Shown: positions 40,358-49,803, counted from the first letter of the stretch. The stretch is DNA of 64,000 nt from Marihabitans asiaticum (GCF_007828725.1 NZ_VIUW01000003.1:62001-126000); one strand, 5' to 3'. The notes: a model not told the origin generated them from the sequence alone. Numbers and translations are program-made.

Positions 40358-40915
40358 TCAGGGGGCGGTGGGGAGGAGGATGACCCGGGGCGAGCCGAAG
40401 AGGGGGAACGGGTCGAGGTAGTCGCGGCCGCGCAGCGCGCCGAGGTGCAGGCAGGTTGCCTCGGCGCAGTGGTCCGGGCCTTCGACCAGCTCGCCGATCA
40501 CCTCCCCGCGCTCTACCCGCTCACCGGTCCGCAGCTCGCTGGTGACCGGCTCGTAGGTGCTGCGCAGACCGCTCGCGTGCGTCACCGAGATCGTCGGGCG
40601 CCCAGCGACCCGGCCACGGTGGGACACCACGCCGTCCGCCACCGCGCGGACCTCGGCACCGTTGGAGCCCACGAGATCGAGACCGCGATGGCCCGGACCC
40701 CACCGGCTCGATGGTGCGTCGAAGGCTGCCGCGACCTCCGGCCTCGGCCGCAGCGGCCACTGCCAAGAACCCGCCCGGTCCTCACCTGTCTCTTCGACCT
40801 GACCGGCGGCGCGCTCCACGGGGCGGGCGGGCCCGTAGGGCGGGGGTGCTGCGGCGAGAGACACCGCCGCAGACGACGACAGCGCGAGGAGGACCAGGGC
40901 GGGGTGCGTCGGCAT
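40358..40915 (-). CDS. M23-family (LytM-like) peptidase, secreted
   Basis: A 185-residue protein. Residues 1-28 are a signal peptide (MPTHPALVLLALSSSAAVSLA). The M23 fold has the zinc motif HRGLDLVG and GVVSHRG, but the later motif reads CLHLGALRG, with Cys where the first His of the usual HxH lies. This CLHxG form is common in the actinobacterial proteins encoded next to rpsB and may be inactive or use one His. ATG 40915 is chosen because it begins the signal peptide. The stop touches the tandem repeat array. Confidence 0.88.
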   Translation of the reverse strand: MPTHPALVLLALSSSAAVSLAAAPPPYGPARPVERAAGQVEETGEDRAGSWQWPLRPRPEVAAAFDAPSSRWGPGHRGLDLVGSNGAEVRAVADGVVSHRGRVAGRPTISVTHASGLRSTYEPVTSELRTGERVERGEVIGELVEGPDHCAEATCLHLGALRGRDYLDPFPLFGSPRVILLPTAP

Positions 40916-41012
40916 ACGCACGACGATGCCGAGAGCGCTGGCCGCCGAATAGACCGTCGGCGCCGAGGTGGACAACCGTGCCGCGCGGATCCGACCTGTG
41001 GAGACCGGGTCG

Positions 41013-42164
41013 TCAGCGAGCCAGCCGGCGGGTCCCTTCGCGGATCCGCTCCTCGCTCTTGCAGAAGGCGAACCGGACCAAGGTCTGACCGTGGCCGGGC
41101 TCGTCGCAGAAGGCCGAGACGGGAACCCCGGCTACCCCCTTCGCCTCTGGAATCTCCCTGCACCAGGCGTCGACGTCGTCGACCCCGATGCCCGAGGTGT
41201 CCGAGACGACGAAGTAGGTGCCCTCGGGCACCCGGGGCGTCAAGCCGGCGGCGCTCAGCCCTTCGACGAGCAGGTCCCGTCGCCTCAGCAGCGACTCGTT
41301 CATCTCGGTGACGATGGCGTCGGTGTTGCGCAGCGCCTCGGCCGCGGCCACCTGCATCGCGCCCCCGCCGGAGAAGGTGAGCCACTGGGCCGTCCCGGCC
41401 ACGACGTCGACGAGGTCGGGGTGCCCAGACGCCCAGCCGACCTTCCACCCGGTGACCGAGAAGGACTTGCCCGCGGAGGAGATCGTGATGGTGCGCTCCC
41501 ACATCCCCGGCAGCGTCGCGATGGGGGTGTGCTCGTGCCCGTCGAAGGTCATGTGCTCGTACACCTCGTCGCTGAGGACGATCGCGTCGTGCCGGCGCGC
41601 CTGCTCGGCGATGATCTCCAGCTCGGCGGGCGTGTAGACCTTGCCCATCGGGTTGTGCGGGCTGTTGAGCATGATCACCCGGGTCTTGGGGCCGCACGCC
41701 GCCGCGAGCGCCTCGGCATCGACGGTCAGGTCCGGGAAGCGAAGGGGGATGCTGCGGCGCACTCCGCCGGCCAGGTCGACGAGAGCGGCGTAGGCGTCGT
41801 AGTAGGGCGCGAACATCACCACCTCGTCGCCCGGCTCGACCAGTCCGAGGATCGCGCCGGCGAGCGCTCCCGTGGCACCGGTCGTCACGGTGACACCGGT
41901 CGCGGGGTCCACGGGCAGGTCGTACCGCTGCCGTTGGTGCGTCGCGATCTCCTCGAGCAGCTGCGGCACGCCGCGCGCGGGCGGGTACTGGTTGTAGCCG
42001 TCGTCCAGGGCCTGCTTGGCCGCCGCGACCGCCAGGGGCGGTGCCGGGTCGTCGGGGAAGCCCTGGCCGAGATTGATCGCCTCGTGCTCCACCGCGAGCC
42101 GGGACATCGTGGCGAAGATGGACTCGCCGTGCGCGCGCAGTCGGGGGATCAGGAGATCACTCAT
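41013..42164 (-). CDS. Class I/II PLP aminotransferase
   Basis: A 383-residue fold-type I aminotransferase of the methionine/kynurenine aminotransferase-like group. INLGQGFPDDPAP opens the domain, NSPHNPMGK binds the cofactor phosphate side, LSDEVYEHMTF holds the Asp/Tyr, and SSAGKSFSVTGWKVGW carries the Schiff-base Lys. The substrate cannot be fixed; methionine, aromatic amino acids and kynurenine are all handled by close groups. The gene is 25 bases upstream of, and on the opposite side from, nothing related; the PucR gene lies on the same strand before it. Confidence 0.85.
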   Translation of the reverse strand: MSDLLIPRLRAHGESIFATMSRLAVEHEAINLGQGFPDDPAPPLAVAAAKQALDDGYNQYPPARGVPQLLEEIATHQRQRYDLPVDPATGVTVTTGATGALAGAILGLVEPGDEVVMFAPYYDAYAALVDLAGGVRRSIPLRFPDLTVDAEALAAACGPKTRVIMLNSPHNPMGKVYTPAELEIIAEQARRHDAIVLSDEVYEHMTFDGHEHTPIATLPGMWERTITISSAGKSFSVTGWKVGWASGHPDLVDVVAGTAQWLTFSGGGAMQVAAAEALRNTDAIVTEMNESLLRRRDLLVEGLSAAGLTPRVPEGTYFVVSDTSGIGVDDVDAWCREIPEAKGVAGVPVSAFCDEPGHGQTLVRFAFCKSEERIREGTRRLAR

Positions 42165-42189
42165 GCCTCACGACCCTAGTGCGAGACGC

Positions 42190-43464
42190 TCACAGCGCGT
42201 CGTCGTCGGGGCCGACCCGCCCCGCTCGCGTTGCGATCGCGGCGAGCGAGAGGAGCAGGCGGTCGCGGGGATCGTCCAGGGAGCGCCCGGTGAGCTCTTC
42301 GATCCGCTTGACCCGGTAGATCACGGTGTTGCGGTGGCAGACGAGGTCCTCGGCCGCGTAGGTGGCCGAGCCGCCGTGCCGGACGACCGCCACGAGCGTC
42401 TCGAGGAGTACGTCGCGGGTGGACCCGTTCAGCCCGAGGAGGGGGCGCAACGTCTCCTCGATGAGCAGCGAGGTGAGGGCGGGGTTGGCGGCCATCAGCG
42501 CCTCGGGCAGCCGTTCGGTGATGTCGACGACGGCATCGCTGTCCCGGGCGACCGAGTCCGCGGCCGCGAGGGCGGACTGCTGGGCGTCGAGCAGCCCGTT
42601 CAGCCCGTCCCGGGACCGGGCCGTACCGACCCGGCCCCGCATGCTGCGAGCCAGGGCGGCCCGGGCCCGGTCGCCGTCGCCGGCGTCGGGGATCAGTCCG
42701 AGCACATGTGCACCGTGCCGACGCCAGTACGAGAGGTACCCGGCGTCCTGCAAGCGTTCATGGGCCAAGTCAGCAGACGCCGTCAGCTCGGTCGGGAGCC
42801 ACACCACGACGAGCAGAGGGCTGTCCGCGGTCATGCCCAGGACCTCCCGGGCCTGAGCGGCGAAGTCTGGCTCGGCGGCGCGCCCGCGCAGCAGTCCGTC
42901 GAGAATCTCGTTCACCCGCGCTGGATCGCGGCGCTCCCGGGCGAGCTCCTCTCGACGGTAGCTCTCGCGAAGGACCTGGATCTGGATGTCCAGGCCCGAC
43001 CAGAGCACGCGGCCGGCCCGGAGCAGCAGGTGGTCCTCGATGTCCAGCTCCTCACCGATCTCGAGGAGTCCCTCCCACATGAGCCGGGTGCCGAAGTTGT
43101 AGGTGGCGAGGACGAGCGGCATCGGCACGCCCTGCTGGGCGCGGCGCCTCCCGGTCTCGCGCCAGAGGTCCACCGCTCGCCCGGTGTCGGCGGCCTCACC
43201 GGAGAGTCGGTCGATCCCGCGTCTGATGTGGTCGCGGATGCTGACCCGCACCTCGACGATGCGCTCGGGACGGTGCAGGTCGTATCCGGTGTCCCCGCCG
43301 TCCAGCAGCTGAGACGCCACGAGGTCGGCGATGCTCTCGCTGCGTGGCCGAAGCCGGGCGAAGGCGACCCGCAGCCGCTCCTGCTCGTCCGGCGTCAACG
43401 GCGAGACGGGGCGGATTCCGGCCGCGGTGCCCCTGCTCGTTGGGGCGGCTGTCCCGTCGCTCAT
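42190..43464 (-). CDS. PucR-family transcriptional regulator
   Basis: About 424 residues. The C-terminus is the PucR helix-turn-helix: LLETLVAVVRHGGSATYAAEDLVCHRNTVIYRVKRIEELTG, with DPRDRLLLSLAAIA closing. The middle resembles the GGDEF-like CdaR domain. The N-terminal part (about 20-150) is a helical sensor-like region. ATG 43464 and ATG 43476 are both possible. Divergent from the ABC importer genes with palindromic sites between, so it probably controls the importer. The gene follows the family pattern of ligand-dependent activators. Confidence 0.87.
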   Translation of the reverse strand: MSDGTAAPTSRGTAAGIRPVSPLTPDEQERLRVAFARLRPRSESIADLVASQLLDGGDTGYDLHRPERIVEVRVSIRDHIRRGIDRLSGEAADTGRAVDLWRETGRRRAQQGVPMPLVLATYNFGTRLMWEGLLEIGEELDIEDHLLLRAGRVLWSGLDIQIQVLRESYRREELARERRDPARVNEILDGLLRGRAAEPDFAAQAREVLGMTADSPLLVVVWLPTELTASADLAHERLQDAGYLSYWRRHGAHVLGLIPDAGDGDRARAALARSMRGRVGTARSRDGLNGLLDAQQSALAAADSVARDSDAVVDITERLPEALMAANPALTSLLIEETLRPLLGLNGSTRDVLLETLVAVVRHGGSATYAAEDLVCHRNTVIYRVKRIEELTGRSLDDPRDRLLLSLAAIATRAGRVGPDDDAL

Positions 43465-43501
43465 GCAGGACAGCATGCCAGCGTCCCTGCTTGGTCAGCG
43501 A

Positions 43502-43546
43502 CGCACAACCGGCAGGCCGCACGGAGCGTTTTGTGCGCGCCGCACA
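43502..43546. promoter_or_regulatory. Candidate operator between the PucR gene and the ABC importer
   Basis: TGTGCG-CGC-CGCACA (43532-43546) is a perfect palindrome with a three-base centre. A further CGCACAA (43502-43508) forms an inverted pair with TTGTGCG (43531-43537). Three TTGTGCG-type half sites in 45 bases of a divergent gap suggest a regulator-binding site. Confidence 0.5.
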
Positions 43547-43625
43547 TGGTGCCCGTCGGCAATGTCGACCAGAGTTGAATCCGACCTCACGTTCACGTGG
43601 GGCCTTCGACGAGGAAGGACGCCCT

Positions 43626-44456
43626 ATGGTCGGCGCAGACGCGCACCGATCCGTGCTGAGCATGGACGACATCACGGTGCGCTTCGGTGGCGTGGTCGCC
43701 CTGGACGACGTGAGCGTGGAGGTGCGGCCCCGGGAGGTCCTTGGCGTCATCGGACCGAACGGGGCCGGCAAGACCACGCTCTTCAACGTCGCGTGCGGCT
43801 TCGTCCCCCCGACCTTGGGTCGGATCAGCTTCGAGGGCAGCGACGTCACCGGGTGGCGTCCGCACCAGCTCGTCGACCACGGCGTAGCGCGGTCGCTGCA
43901 GGGCTTGGGGCTCTTCGACCGGCTGAGCGTCATCGACAACGTGCTCGTCGGGGCCGACCAGCACTCGCGCAGCGGCTTCTTCTCCTCCCTCCTGGCGACC
44001 CCGGGTGGGGCCAAGGACCAGCGGCAGCTCACCGACCGCGCCATGGCTGTCCTGGACCGGCTCGGCATCGCCGAGCGCGCCGGCAGCGTCGTGGGAGGCC
44101 TGCCCTACCCCCTTCGCAAGCGGGTCGCGCTCGCCCGGGCCCTCGTCGCCGAGCCGAAGCTGCTGCTGCTCGACGAGCCCGCCTCGGGGCTCTCGGAGAC
44201 CGAGATGACCGAGCTCGGCGACATCATCGTCGATCTCGCCGACGAGATCTCGGTGATGCTCGTCGAGCACCACATGGACCTCGTGATGCGGGTGTGCCAC
44301 CGCCTCGCCGTCCTCGACTTCGGCAGGAAGATCGCCTCCGGCACCCCGGACGAGGTCCGCAACGATCCGGCGGTCCTCGAGGCCTACCTCGGCGGGGCTC
44401 TCGACGACGACGGCGCCGCGACGCCGCAGGACGCGAAGGGAGGAAGCCATGCTTGA
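43626..44456 (+). CDS. Branched-chain-amino-acid-type ABC importer, ATPase (LivG-like)
   Basis: A 276-residue ATPase. Walker A is GPNGAGKTT (43-51), Walker B LLLLDEPASGL, and the switch His is in LVEHHMDLVM. The signature region reads GLPYPLRKRVALARAL; LivG proteins normally have a Gly-containing loop there. ATG 43626 follows GAGGAAGGAC. The gene heads a five-gene operon (two ATPases, two permeases, binding protein) and overlaps the next gene by eight bases. Confidence 0.93.
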   Translation: MVGADAHRSVLSMDDITVRFGGVVALDDVSVEVRPREVLGVIGPNGAGKTTLFNVACGFVPPTLGRISFEGSDVTGWRPHQLVDHGVARSLQGLGLFDRLSVIDNVLVGADQHSRSGFFSSLLATPGGAKDQRQLTDRAMAVLDRLGIAERAGSVVGGLPYPLRKRVALARALVAEPKLLLLDEPASGLSETEMTELGDIIVDLADEISVMLVEHHMDLVMRVCHRLAVLDFGRKIASGTPDEVRNDPAVLEAYLGGALDDDGAATPQDAKGGSHA

Positions 44457-45153
44457 GCTCGACGGGGTGACCAGCCGCTACGGGCCGGTGACGGCGCTGC
44501 AGGACGTGGACCTCGTGGCCGAGGCGGGTCGGATCACGGCAGTCCTCGGGGCCAACGGCGCGGGCAAGACCACCCTCCTGCGCACGATCTCCGGGCTGCA
44601 CCGAGCCGACGCCGGGACCATCCGCTTCGACGGGCGCGACATCACCCGGCTCTCGACCGACCAGATGACGCGAGCGGGCATGGCCCACGTGCCAGAGGGT
44701 CGCGGGGTGATCACCGAGCTGACGGTCAAGGAGAACCTGCGCCTCGGCGCGCTCGGCCGCTCCACCCACCGGGACGCGGTGAGCATCGATGACGTGGTCG
44801 ACCTCTTCCCGATCCTCGGTGACCGATCCAACGCCCTGGCCCACACCCTCTCCGGGGGCGAGCGGCAGATGCTCGTCATCGGCCGAGCGCTGCTGGCGAC
44901 CCCGAAGATGTTGCTGCTCGACGAGCCCAGCCTCGGGCTGGCGCCACGCATCGTGTCCCAGATCTTCGGCGTGATCCGCCAGCTCGTCCACGAGCAGGGC
45001 CTGACGGTGCTGCTCGTCGAGCAGAACGCCCGCAGCGCCCTCTCCATCGCCGACGTCGGTGTCGTGCTGGGCCTGGGCAAGGTCGTCGCCCAGGACGACG
45101 CCGCCATCCTCGCGGCCGACGAGAACCTCCGCCATGCCTACCTGGGCTACTGA
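44449..45153 (+). CDS. Branched-chain-amino-acid-type ABC importer, ATPase (LivF-like)
   Basis: A 234-residue ATPase with Walker A GANGAGKTT (34-42), the LivF-type segment MAHVPEGRGVITELTVKENL, signature LSGGERQMLVIGRALL, Walker B LLLLDEPSLGLAP and VEQNARSALSIAD. The ATG lies inside the end of the LivG-like gene after GGGAGGAAGCC, so it is translationally coupled. Confidence 0.95.
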   Translation: MLELDGVTSRYGPVTALQDVDLVAEAGRITAVLGANGAGKTTLLRTISGLHRADAGTIRFDGRDITRLSTDQMTRAGMAHVPEGRGVITELTVKENLRLGALGRSTHRDAVSIDDVVDLFPILGDRSNALAHTLSGGERQMLVIGRALLATPKMLLLDEPSLGLAPRIVSQIFGVIRQLVHEQGLTVLLVEQNARSALSIADVGVVLGLGKVVAQDDAAILAADENLRHAYLGY

Positions 45154-45165
45154 CAAGGAGCCGAC

Positions 45166-46041
45166 GTGCAGCTGATCAACACCATCCTTGGCGGGCTCTC
45201 GCTCGGCATGGTCTACGCCGCGTTCGCCCTCGCCCTGGTCCTCATCTGGCAGTCCACCCGGATCGTGAACTTCGCCCAGGCGCCGATGGCGATGGTGACC
45301 ACCTTCATCGCCCTTACCCTCATTGAGTCCGGGATGAACTACTGGGTCGCCTTCGTCGCCGCCCTCGTCGCCGGGTTCGTGCTCGGGGCGCTGGTCGAGC
45401 GGCTGATCATCCGCTATGTCGACCACGACAACCACATCAACCCGGTCATCCTCACCCTGGGACTCTTCATCGTCCTGCACGCCGTGGCCGCGGTGATCTT
45501 CGGCAGCAACTTCCAGAGCTTCCCCGCTCCCTTCGGCCTGACCGGCTTCTCGGTCGGCGACACGACCTTCAACCTCACCCCGACGAGCGTCTTCACGATC
45601 CTCATCGTCATCGCCGTGATGGCCCTGCTGCGCCTGCTGTTCCTGAAGACCGATCTCGGTCTGACGATGCGAGCGGCGGCCTTCAACCAGGAGGTGGCCA
45701 GGATCCTCGGGGTCCGGGTCAACCGGACGCTGACCCTCGGCTGGGCCCTGGCCTCGGTCGTCGGCTCGCTCTCGGGGCTGCTCATCGCCGCCGGTGGGCT
45801 GGTCCATCCCTCGTACATGGACGGCGTCGTCGTGTACGGCTTCGTCGCTGCGGTGCTCGGCGGACTGGACAGCCCCGCGGGCGCCGTCGTGGGCGGGCTG
45901 CTCATGGGGGTGACCCTCTCGCTCGTGAGCGGATACCTCGGCTCGGGCCTGGTCCCGCTGGCCGCGCTCATCGTGCTGGTCGTCGTCCTCCTCGTCCGCC
46001 CCGGCGGCCTCTTCTCGACCTCCACCGAACGGACCGTGTGA
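45166..46041 (+). CDS. Branched-chain-amino-acid-type ABC importer, permease (LivH-like)
   Basis: A 291-residue inner-membrane permease with about eight hydrophobic segments. LSLGMVYAAFALALVLIWQSTRIVNFAQ is the classic LivH opening, and GFVAAVLGGLDSPAGAVVGGLLMG the cytoplasmic coupling region. GTG 45166 follows CAAGGAGCCGAC. One base is shared with the following ATG. Confidence 0.94.
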   Translation: MQLINTILGGLSLGMVYAAFALALVLIWQSTRIVNFAQAPMAMVTTFIALTLIESGMNYWVAFVAALVAGFVLGALVERLIIRYVDHDNHINPVILTLGLFIVLHAVAAVIFGSNFQSFPAPFGLTGFSVGDTTFNLTPTSVFTILIVIAVMALLRLLFLKTDLGLTMRAAAFNQEVARILGVRVNRTLTLGWALASVVGSLSGLLIAAGGLVHPSYMDGVVVYGFVAAVLGGLDSPAGAVVGGLLMGVTLSLVSGYLGSGLVPLAALIVLVVVLLVRPGGLFSTSTERTV

Positions 46042-47072
46042 TGTCTGCTCTGCTCTCGTCCCCGATCCTGCGGCGCACCCTCCTCGCGCTCGTGCTCTTC
46101 GTCGTCTCGGTCTTCGCGATCGACCTGCTCTCCGGCTTCCGCCAGGGCCAGGTCGCCTCGATCGCCTACCTGGCGATCGCGGCCGGAGGTCTCACGGTGC
46201 TCACCGGCATCAACGGCCAGCTCTCGCTGGGGCACGGCGCGTTCATGGCCGTCGGCGCCTACACCACGGCCCTCCTGCTGGGTCGGTGGGAGAACATGCC
46301 CCTCCTGCTCCTGCTCCTCATCTCGATCGTCGTGACCATGGCCGTCGGGGCCGCCGTCGGGGTCGCGGCGGCGCGGCTGCACGGGCCGTACATCGCCGGT
46401 GCCACCCTCGCGCTGGCGATCGCGGTGCCGGCACTCGCGATCCACTTCAAGGACACCCTCGGCGGCGAGCCGGGCCTGCGCGTCCCGACCCGCGACGTGC
46501 CACCGCTCGCGGACGACGCGCTCTTCTTCCTCACCGGCACCGACACCGGGACGATGCAGTGGCTGGCCACGGTCTCGGTCGCCTGCCTCATCGTGACCTT
46601 CCTGCTGCTGCGCAACCTCAGCGAGTCCCGCGTCGGCCGGCGGTGGCGGGCGGTCCGCGACGACCCGGTAGCTGCCCAGCTCGCGGGCATTGACCTCGGT
46701 CGCAGCCGGGTGCTCTGCTTCGTCGTGAGCACCGCGACCGCCGGACTTGCTGGGTCGCTCATGGCGATGATCACGAGGATCGCGGCCCCCAGCGGGTTCA
46801 ACCTCGTGCTCTCGCTGACGCTGCTCATGGCGGTCGTCCTCGGTGGCCTGGGCACGCTCACCGGCGCGCTCATCGGCGCCGTGCTGCTCTCGCTGCTCCC
46901 CACCTTCGTCACCAATTTCGGCTCCGGCATGGGGCTCTCGGACCTGCAGGCTGCCGAGCTCGCCCCGCTCGTCCTCGGCCTGACGACGATGGCGGTCGTG
47001 CTCCTGGCTCCCGCCGGACTGGTCGGCAGCCTGCTTCGGTGGCGCCAGCAGGCGCGACTCTCACGCTCTTGA
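46041..47072 (+). CDS. Branched-chain-amino-acid-type ABC importer, permease (LivM-like)
   Basis: A 343-residue permease with about ten hydrophobic segments. LTGINGQLSLGHGAFMAVGAY, RWRAVRDDPVAAQLAGIDLGRSRVLCFVVS and MAVVLGGLGTLTGALIGAVLL are LivM landmarks. ATG 46041 overlaps the preceding stop. The binding-protein gene begins 35 bases after it. Confidence 0.94.
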   Translation: MSALLSSPILRRTLLALVLFVVSVFAIDLLSGFRQGQVASIAYLAIAAGGLTVLTGINGQLSLGHGAFMAVGAYTTALLLGRWENMPLLLLLLISIVVTMAVGAAVGVAAARLHGPYIAGATLALAIAVPALAIHFKDTLGGEPGLRVPTRDVPPLADDALFFLTGTDTGTMQWLATVSVACLIVTFLLLRNLSESRVGRRWRAVRDDPVAAQLAGIDLGRSRVLCFVVSTATAGLAGSLMAMITRIAAPSGFNLVLSLTLLMAVVLGGLGTLTGALIGAVLLSLLPTFVTNFGSGMGLSDLQAAELAPLVLGLTTMAVVLLAPAGLVGSLLRWRQQARLSRS

Positions 47073-47107
47073 TCATCCCCACCATCACCCCTGAGGAGAA
47101 ACAAACC

Positions 47108-48463
47108 ATGAAGAGGACAACCATTCGCGCGGCGGCCGCCACCAGCGTCGCAGCGCTCATCCTCGCCGGCTGCGGCGCCGGGGGGCGGGACGGCGACTCC
47201 GGCGACGGCGGAGGTGGCGGCGACGCCGCCGCCGAGGGAGACACCACCGGCATCACCGACACGACGATCAAGATCGGCGACCACAAGCCGCTGACCGGTG
47301 TGGCCGCCCCCGGCTACTCCGAGATCAGCACCGGCGCCCAGGCGTACTACGACTGGGTCAACGAGGCCGGCGGGATCCACGGCCGGACCATCGAGTACAA
47401 CGTCAAGGACGACGGCTACAACCCGACCAACACCTCCAAGGTGGTCGACGAGCTCGTCCTCAAGGACGAGGTCTTCGCCATCGTCGGCGGTCTCGGCACG
47501 CCCACGCACAGCGCGGTCGTCGACTTCCTCAACCAGGAGGAGGTGCCCGACCTCATGGTTTCCTCCGGCGCCCAGCTCTGGGGCAACGACCCGGAGAAGC
47601 GGCCCTGGACCTTCGGCTGGCAGCCGGACTACGAGATCGAGGGCAAGATCATGGGCCAGTACATCAAGGAGAACATGCCCGACGCGAAGGTCGGGCTCTT
47701 CCTCCAGGGTGACGAGCTGGGCGCGGACGGCGAGAAGGGTCTGCGGATGTACATCGACGACCAGATCGTCGAGAGCGTCGAGTACGCCTCCGGCAACACC
47801 GACGTCGGGCCGCAGATCTCGAAGCTCAAGGCTTCAGGTGCCGACCTGGTCATCGGCTTCAACACCCCGAGCTACACCGCCCTGAGCCAGCTCGTCTCGA
47901 TGAAGCTCGGCTACGACCCGCAGTGGATGTACACCAACGTCGGCTCCGACGTGAACCTCGTCGGCTCGCTGCTCGCGAAGTTCTCCGACGGCTCGGTCAA
48001 GGACGGCAGCAGCGCCCTCGACGGCATGATGACCACCGAGTACATCCCCGGTCTGGACACCCCGGACGACCCGTGGGTCAAGCTGTGGCAGGAGGTCTGG
48101 GACAAGCACGGTGAGGGCGAGCTGACCAACTACCGCATCTTCGGCATGTCGCAGGCCTACGCCTTCGTCTCGGCGCTCCAGGCCTCCGGCGAGGACCTCA
48201 CCCGCGAGCGGATCGTCGAGGTCATCGAGAAGGACGGCGCCAACTGGCCCGGCCCGGGGCTGGCGCCCTTCCGCTGGTCCGAGGAGAGCCACCTCGGCAT
48301 GTCCGGCATGGCGATGTCCCAGACGAAGGGGGAGGACTACGAGAACCTCACCGAGGTGCTCGTGACCGACCTCGGGGACGCCGAGATCACCGAGGGTGAC
48401 ACCGCGGCCGCCGAGGACGCCCCGCCGGAGAACGGCATCCCGGACGTCGCCGTCGTCGAGTGA
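47108..48463 (+). CDS. ABC importer substrate-binding lipoprotein (type I, leucine-binding-like)
   Basis: A 451-residue lipoprotein. The signal MKRTTIRAAAATSVAALILAGC has its lipobox LAGC with Cys22, followed by a Gly/Asp-rich linker. The mature part is a periplasmic-binding type-6 fold (IGDHKPLTGVAAPGYSEISTGAQAYYDWVNEAGGIHGR). The ligand is not certain: branched-chain or other amino acids, amides or urea-like compounds are all used by this family, and a PucR regulator would also fit a nitrogen-rich base. GAGGAGAAACAAACC gives a strong ribosome-binding site. Confidence 0.93.
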   Translation: MKRTTIRAAAATSVAALILAGCGAGGRDGDSGDGGGGGDAAAEGDTTGITDTTIKIGDHKPLTGVAAPGYSEISTGAQAYYDWVNEAGGIHGRTIEYNVKDDGYNPTNTSKVVDELVLKDEVFAIVGGLGTPTHSAVVDFLNQEEVPDLMVSSGAQLWGNDPEKRPWTFGWQPDYEIEGKIMGQYIKENMPDAKVGLFLQGDELGADGEKGLRMYIDDQIVESVEYASGNTDVGPQISKLKASGADLVIGFNTPSYTALSQLVSMKLGYDPQWMYTNVGSDVNLVGSLLAKFSDGSVKDGSSALDGMMTTEYIPGLDTPDDPWVKLWQEVWDKHGEGELTNYRIFGMSQAYAFVSALQASGEDLTRERIVEVIEKDGANWPGPGLAPFRWSEESHLGMSGMAMSQTKGEDYENLTEVLVTDLGDAEITEGDTAAAEDAPPENGIPDVAVVE

Positions 48464-48487
48464 CCCGGCGGCCGTGACCTTCGCCCG

Positions 48488-48527
48488 AGCCCGGGCACGC
48501 CTCCCGCGAAGGGGGCGTGCCCGGGCT
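48488..48527 (+). terminator. Terminator of the ABC importer operon with a motif copy in the loop
   Basis: AGCCCGGGCACGCC (48488-48501) pairs perfectly with its complement (48514-48527), and TTTGGTCT follows, so this is a good factor-independent candidate. The loop holds CGAAGGGG (48507-48514, entering the stem). Confidence 0.7.
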
Positions 48528-48584
48528 TTGGTCTGTCCGGGACGCTCTCGGGCGTGCGATTTCCTCCCTTCGCCCCACCCTGCG

Positions 48585-48756
48585 TAAACTGGGACCACGC
48601 CCGGTCTGTCCGGGCGAATTCGCGCGTCTTCTCGCCGGGTGACGAAGAGCTCTTCCGAATCCGGGGCGGACCACAGCAGTCCCGAGATCTCTCGGGTGGG
48701 GCTCGTACGCAGGCGCCAGGACCAACTGACAACCACGAATACAGGAGGACCACGGC
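48585..48756 (+). promoter_or_regulatory. rpsB: rpsB promoter and long leader
   Basis: TAAACT (48585-48590) is a good -10 box. The leader before rpsB is about 160 bases. It includes CCCGAGA/TCTCGGG (48681-48696) and other GC-rich stems and ends in ACAGGAGGACCACGGC, an excellent ribosome-binding site. No gene was found in this stretch. S2-type autoregulation is possible but not shown. Confidence 0.5.
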
Positions 48757-49758
48757 ATGGCCGTCGTCACCATCCGCCAGCTCCTCGAGAGCGGCGTCCA
48801 CTTCGGGCACCAGACCCGTCGCTGGAACCCGAAGATGAAGCGCTTCATCATGACCGAGCGCAACGGCATCTACATCATCGACCTCCAGCAGTCGCTGACC
48901 TACATCAACGACGCCTACGAGTTCGTCAAGCAGACCGTCGCCCACGGCGGGACCATCCTCTTCGTCGGCACGAAGAAGCAGGCCCAGGAGGCCATCGCCG
49001 AGCAGGCGACCCGCGTCGGGATGCCGTACGTCAACCACCGCTGGCTCGGCGGCATGCTGACCAACTTCCAGACGATCTCCAAGCGGCTCACCCGCCTCAA
49101 GGAGCTCGAGGAGATCGACTTCGACACCGTCGCCGGCTCCGGCTACACCAAGAAGGAGCTGCTGCTCCTCCAGCGCGAGAAGGACAAGCTGGAGAAGACC
49201 CTCGGCGGCATCCGCTCGATGACCAAGGTTCCCTCCGCGGTCTGGGTCGTCGACACCAAGAAGGAGCACCTCGCCGTCGACGAGGCGCGCAAGCTCGGCC
49301 TGCCGGTCATCGCGATCCTCGACACCAACTGCGACCCCGACGAGGTCGACTACAAGATCCCGGGCAACGACGACGCGATCCGCTCGGTCGCGCTGCTGAC
49401 CCGTGTGGTCGCCGACGCCGTCGCCGACGGCCTGCTCTCGCGCTCCGGTGGCAACCAGGGCGCCACCGAGGGCGGCGCCGAGGCCGAGCCGATGGCCGAA
49501 TGGGAGCGTGAGCTGCTCGAGGGCGACGCGGCGCAGACCGCCGAGCAGGTCGCCCCGGCAGCCGGTGAGACCGCCGCGTCCTCCGCCGAGGAGGGCCAGG
49601 CCGCCGAGGCTGCGGCGACCGAGGCCGCCGCTGCCGACGCGACCCCGGCAGACACCACCCAGACGGCGGCTCCCGAGGCCGGCGCGAGCCCGGAGGCCAC
49701 CGAGGCCACCAAGGCCACCGAGGCCACCGAGGCCGCCGACTCCACCCCGCAGGCCTGA
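48757..49758 (+). CDS. rpsB: 30S ribosomal protein S2 with long C-terminal tail
   Basis: A 333-residue protein. Residues 1-230 are a normal S2 ([46 protein letters not shown]-type segment; [17 protein letters not shown]). The remaining hundred residues are Ala/Glu/Thr-rich and end in four ATEA/ATKA repeats before ADSTPQA. Actinobacterial S2 proteins often carry tails, but the repeat form mirrors the S16 tail in this window. It is the first gene of the rpsB-tsf unit. Confidence 0.96.
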   Translation: MAVVTIRQLLESGVHFGHQTRRWNPKMKRFIMTERNGIYIIDLQQSLTYINDAYEFVKQTVAHGGTILFVGTKKQAQEAIAEQATRVGMPYVNHRWLGGMLTNFQTISKRLTRLKELEEIDFDTVAGSGYTKKELLLLQREKDKLEKTLGGIRSMTKVPSAVWVVDTKKEHLAVDEARKLGLPVIAILDTNCDPDEVDYKIPGNDDAIRSVALLTRVVADAVADGLLSRSGGNQGATEGGAEAEPMAEWERELLEGDAAQTAEQVAPAAGETAASSAEEGQAAEAAATEAAAADATPADTTQTAAPEAGASPEATEATKATEATEAADSTPQA

Positions 49759-49803
49759 CGACACCGACCGTCCCGATCAACGCAAGGGAGCGAACAACCA
49801 CTT

